This document shows, piece by piece, positions 6,135 through 7,884 of a DNA stretch of 7,884 bases (its first letter is position 1; each line of letters begins with the position of its first letter). The position numbers were made by a program, and so were the translations under genes. The notes below the pieces were generated by a model. That model saw only the letters and a list, made by a program, of their open reading frames with translations, was not told where the DNA came from and did no database searches. Source of the DNA: an uncultured Paenibacillaceae bacterium (lineage in GTDB: Bacteria > Bacillota > Bacilli > Paenibacillales > CALAME01); contig CALKAN010000282.1 of the NCBI GenBank assembly GCA_937983035.1, forward strand, positions 1-7,884. Reading direction: 5' to 3'.

Positions 6135-6899
6135 ATGGTTAATCTTCATATTTGCAATGATGCAAACGATTTAGGCAAAAAAGCAGCTGAGCACGCAGGG
6201 CGCATTTTGACGGAGTGCATTCAAGAGAAAGGAAAAGCGAGACTAGTGTTGTCTACCGGGCAATCGCAATTCGAATTTTTCGAGAACTTTGTGCAACAGC
6301 CGGTTGATTGGTCGAAAGTAGAAATGTTTCATTTAGACGAATACGTTGGGCTTCCAGAAAGTCATCCTGCGAGCTTTCGCAAATATTTAAAGGAGAGGTT
6401 TACGACGAAGGTGCCGCTTGGGAAAGCGCATTTTGTGAACGGTGAGGGGGATATTGCAGAACAGATCGCCGCTTTGAATGAAGAGATTTCCAAGGAGCCT
6501 GTCGATTTGGGCTTGATCGGCATTGGCGAAAACGCGCATATTGCTTTTAATGATCCGCCTGCGAATTTTGACACGGATGAACCGTACATTGTAGTGGACT
6601 TAGATGACGCTTGCAAGCAGCAACAAGTCAGAGAAGGATGGTTTCCATCTATTGATGATGTGCCGAAACAAGCGATTACGATGTCTGTGAAGCAAATTTT
6701 GAAATGTGAAGCGATTATTTCATGCGTGCCGCATCAAGTGAAAGCAGAAGCGATTCGCCGAACGCTGACGGAAGAGATCACGAATGTTGTGCCGGCAACG
6801 ATTTTGAAAACACATCGCAACTGGTCGCTCTATTTGGATCCGGCTTCTTCTTCCCAAATCGATCCAAGCAAGGCGGCGCTGCAAGAACGTTCGTCGTGA
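6135..6899 (+). CDS. NagB-like glucosamine-6-phosphate deaminase/isomerase family protein
   Basis: A 254-residue cytoplasmic protein of the NagB/6-phosphogluconolactonase fold. Classical NagB converts glucosamine-6-phosphate to fructose-6-phosphate and ammonia. Visible motifs are the phosphate loop STGQS (40-44), HLDEYVGL (66-73) with Asp68 as the likely proton shuttle, GIGENAHIAFNDP (129-141) with His135 as ring-opening base, and Lys203 in HQVKAEAI. Compared with E. coli NagB, the Asp141 position is Asn133, Glu148 is Asp140, and the usual Gly before the His is Ala134. The region DDACKQQQVREGWF (157-170) marks a divergent subfamily often annotated only as deaminase or lactonase. AAGGTG (6122-6127) lies 7 nt before ATG; an ATG at 6131 would stop after three codons. 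It is flanked by two NAD-dependent oxidoreductases, which favours an amino-sugar role. The fold is certain; the exact reaction is not, so no symbol is given. Confidence 0.85.
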   Translation: MVNLHICNDANDLGKKAAEHAGRILTECIQEKGKARLVLSTGQSQFEFFENFVQQPVDWSKVEMFHLDEYVGLPESHPASFRKYLKERFTTKVPLGKAHFVNGEGDIAEQIAALNEEISKEPVDLGLIGIGENAHIAFNDPPANFDTDEPYIVVDLDDACKQQQVREGWFPSIDDVPKQAITMSVKQILKCEAIISCVPHQVKAEAIRRTLTEEITNVVPATILKTHRNWSLYLDPASSSQIDPSKAALQERSS

Positions 6900-6918
6900 C
6901 CCATCGATTCCCAAAACT

Positions 6919-6956
6919 TGTGATGAGATGGTATGATGAGAAATCATGGCATCACA
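6919..6956 (+). repeat. Nested inverted repeat after the NagB-like gene
   Basis: TGTGATG (6919-6925) pairs with CATCACA (6950-6956). Inside it, ATGAT (6933-6937) pairs with ATCAT (6943-6947) around a GAGAA loop. Together they would form a two-stem RNA hairpin with a 7/2 internal loop, starting about 20 nt after the stop codon. No T tract follows, so it is not a typical terminator; mRNA 3'-end stabilisation or processing is possible. Confidence 0.4.
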
Positions 6957-7101
6957 GCGAAGGGGTGTTTCTTGGCTTGATGCTTGGTTCGAGCGAAACG
7001 GGGCATTACACCGCTTTGCGGCAAGCGGAAGCAGGAAGCGTTCCATGTGATTCAACAATATAAACGACAATATGATTCGTTCATTTGATGAGTTTACAAA
7101 G

Positions 7102-7106
7102 AGGAG
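7102..7106 (+). promoter_or_regulatory. Ribosome binding site of the GH109-like gene
   Basis: AGGAG lies 9 nt before ATG 7116 and supports that start for a gene whose 3' end is missing. Confidence 0.75.
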
Positions 7107-7115
7107 AAGATCGAA

Positions 7116-7884
7116 ATGACTGAAGCAAAAGATGCGCAAGTAAGACTCGGAGTCATCGGATTGGGAGGGCGCGGCAGAGGGCTGCTGAAAATGATCTTGG
7201 AAATGGATGACGTGGCGGTTCCTGCTGTTTGCGACTTGTATGAAGACCGGTTGCAGATGGGAGCAGAGCTGGTGGAAGCTTCCGGCAGGAAAAAAGCAGA
7301 CCAATATCAAGATTATGAGCAATTGCTGGCGCGCGGAGATCTCGACGGCGTGATCATCGCCACTTCTATCATCAGTCATGCAAAAATTGCCATCGCGGCA
7401 ATGGAAGCCGGAGTCGTTCCAGGCATGGAAGTCGGCGGCGCAGCTTCTTTGGAAGAATGCTGGGAGCTCGTTCGTACTTCAGAACGTACAGGCGTGCATT
7501 GCATGATGTTGGAAAACTGCAACTTCGGGCGGGATGAGATGGCGCTCTTGAACATGGTGAAGAAGGGCATTTTCGGCGAACTGATCCATTGTCAATGCGG
7601 ATATGAGCATGATCTGCGCGAGCAAGTCGTCATGGGCAAGGAGAACAGGCATAACCGGCATACGCTTTATTTGCACCGCAACGGGGACAATTACCCGACC
7701 CATGGTTTGGGTCCTGCGGCGAAATGTTTGGACATTAACCGGGGCAATCAGTTTCTGACATTAAATTCGATTGCATCCAAGTCCAGAGGGCTCAATGAAT
7801 GGGCGAAGAACAATTTAGGAAGCGATCATCCTTTGGCGCACGCGGATTTTAAACAAGGGGACATTGTCACTACGATGATTCGGT
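7116..7884 (+). CDS. Gfo/Idh/MocA family protein, GH109 alpha-N-acetylgalactosaminidase-like, N-terminal part
   Basis: The frame is open from ATG 7116 to the window end, giving 256 residues of what is probably a protein of over 400. The Rossmann loop is GLGGRGRG (15-22), and MEVGGA (104-109) replaces the EKP of ordinary Gfo proteins. The segments MMLENCNFGRDEMALLNMV (130-148), FGELIHCQCGYEHDLR (153-168), NGDNYPTHGLGP (189-200) and LDINRGNQF (205-213) closely resemble GH109 glycosidases. Those enzymes use NAD to oxidise, eliminate and re-add across the glycosidic bond. The Tyr and His of the Y-P-T-H motif (Tyr193, His196) and Tyr163 are retained. The stretch between GYEHDLR and NGD is short (about 20 residues), as I recall for a Firmicutes clade related to but distinct from proven GH109 enzymes. 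No signal peptide is seen. Glycosidase or plain dehydrogenase activity cannot be decided from this fragment. Confidence 0.85.
   Translation, partial: MTEAKDAQVRLGVIGLGGRGRGLLKMILEMDDVAVPAVCDLYEDRLQMGAELVEASGRKKADQYQDYEQLLARGDLDGVIIATSIISHAKIAIAAMEAGVVPGMEVGGAASLEECWELVRTSERTGVHCMMLENCNFGRDEMALLNMVKKGIFGELIHCQCGYEHDLREQVVMGKENRHNRHTLYLHRNGDNYPTHGLGPAAKCLDINRGNQFLTLNSIASKSRGLNEWAKNNLGSDHPLAHADFKQGDIVTTMIR

Larger units (their letters stand above)
6900..7115. other. 216-bp intergenic gap with no supported gene
   Basis: This is unusually long for spacing between same-strand genes of one locus. It holds a nested inverted repeat at 6919-6956, a small CCGCTT/AAGCGG hairpin at 7011-7028 without a T run, and near 7071-7076 a TATGAT -10-like box whose best -35 partner is poor (GTGATT at 7047-7052). 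An open frame from 6722 runs through the first 160 bases to 7063, but I recognise no family in it. The region could be a leader, a decayed gene or an unrecognised promoter. Confidence 0.5.

Noticed and set aside
6720..7379. Minus-strand open frame of 219 codons
   Set aside because: It overlaps the ends of two well-supported plus-strand genes and has no family motif. Only its middle covers the 6900-7115 gap.

Overview
The window reads as a carbohydrate-utilisation locus of a low-to-mid-GC Gram-positive, most likely a Paenibacillus or related member of the Bacillales. The grounds are strong Shine-Dalgarno boxes before most genes, a near-consensus sigma-A promoter, a lipobox lipoprotein, and binding proteins carrying the YYN-DIFD-FG and DGMTWD motifs common in Paenibacillus ABC sugar-transport systems. 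The genus is an inference. There are no tRNA, rRNA, CRISPR or insertion-sequence features.

Layout. (1) Positions 1-858: C-terminal part of a family 1 extracellular solute-binding protein, cut by the window edge. (2) 952-2292: a second, paralogous solute-binding lipoprotein in tandem, closed by a rho-independent terminator at 2357-2402. (3) 2416-3393, minus strand: a cytoplasmic alpha/beta-hydrolase (S9/acetyl-xylan-esterase-like). (4) 3394-3619: a divergent control region with a good plus-strand promoter and a weaker minus-strand one. (5) 3620-4660: an Ntn-hydrolase of the C45 / isopenicillin-N acyltransferase family. (6) 4833-6062: a Gfo/Idh/MocA NAD(P)-dependent oxidoreductase with an inserted cysteine cluster. 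(7) 6135-6899: a divergent NagB-like glucosamine-6-phosphate deaminase. (8) 7116 to the end: a second Gfo/Idh/MocA protein, resembling GH109 NAD-dependent alpha-N-acetylgalactosaminidases, cut by the window edge.

How they may work together (inference). The binding proteins would capture an oligosaccharide or glycoside, with permeases presumably outside the window. The esterase-like hydrolase and the C45 amidase/acyltransferase would remove acyl groups. The two NAD-dependent enzymes would oxidise or cleave the sugar, and the NagB-like protein would deaminate or isomerise an amino-sugar phosphate. An N-acylated amino-sugar substrate fits the set best but is not proven.

The most notable unlabelled signal is a 14-bp operator-like dyad with a central CG. 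A perfect palindrome lies just upstream of the 4833 gene, and a copy identical at 12 of 14 positions lies between the -35 and -10 boxes of the 3620 gene. This suggests one repressor, perhaps of the LacI family, controls both.
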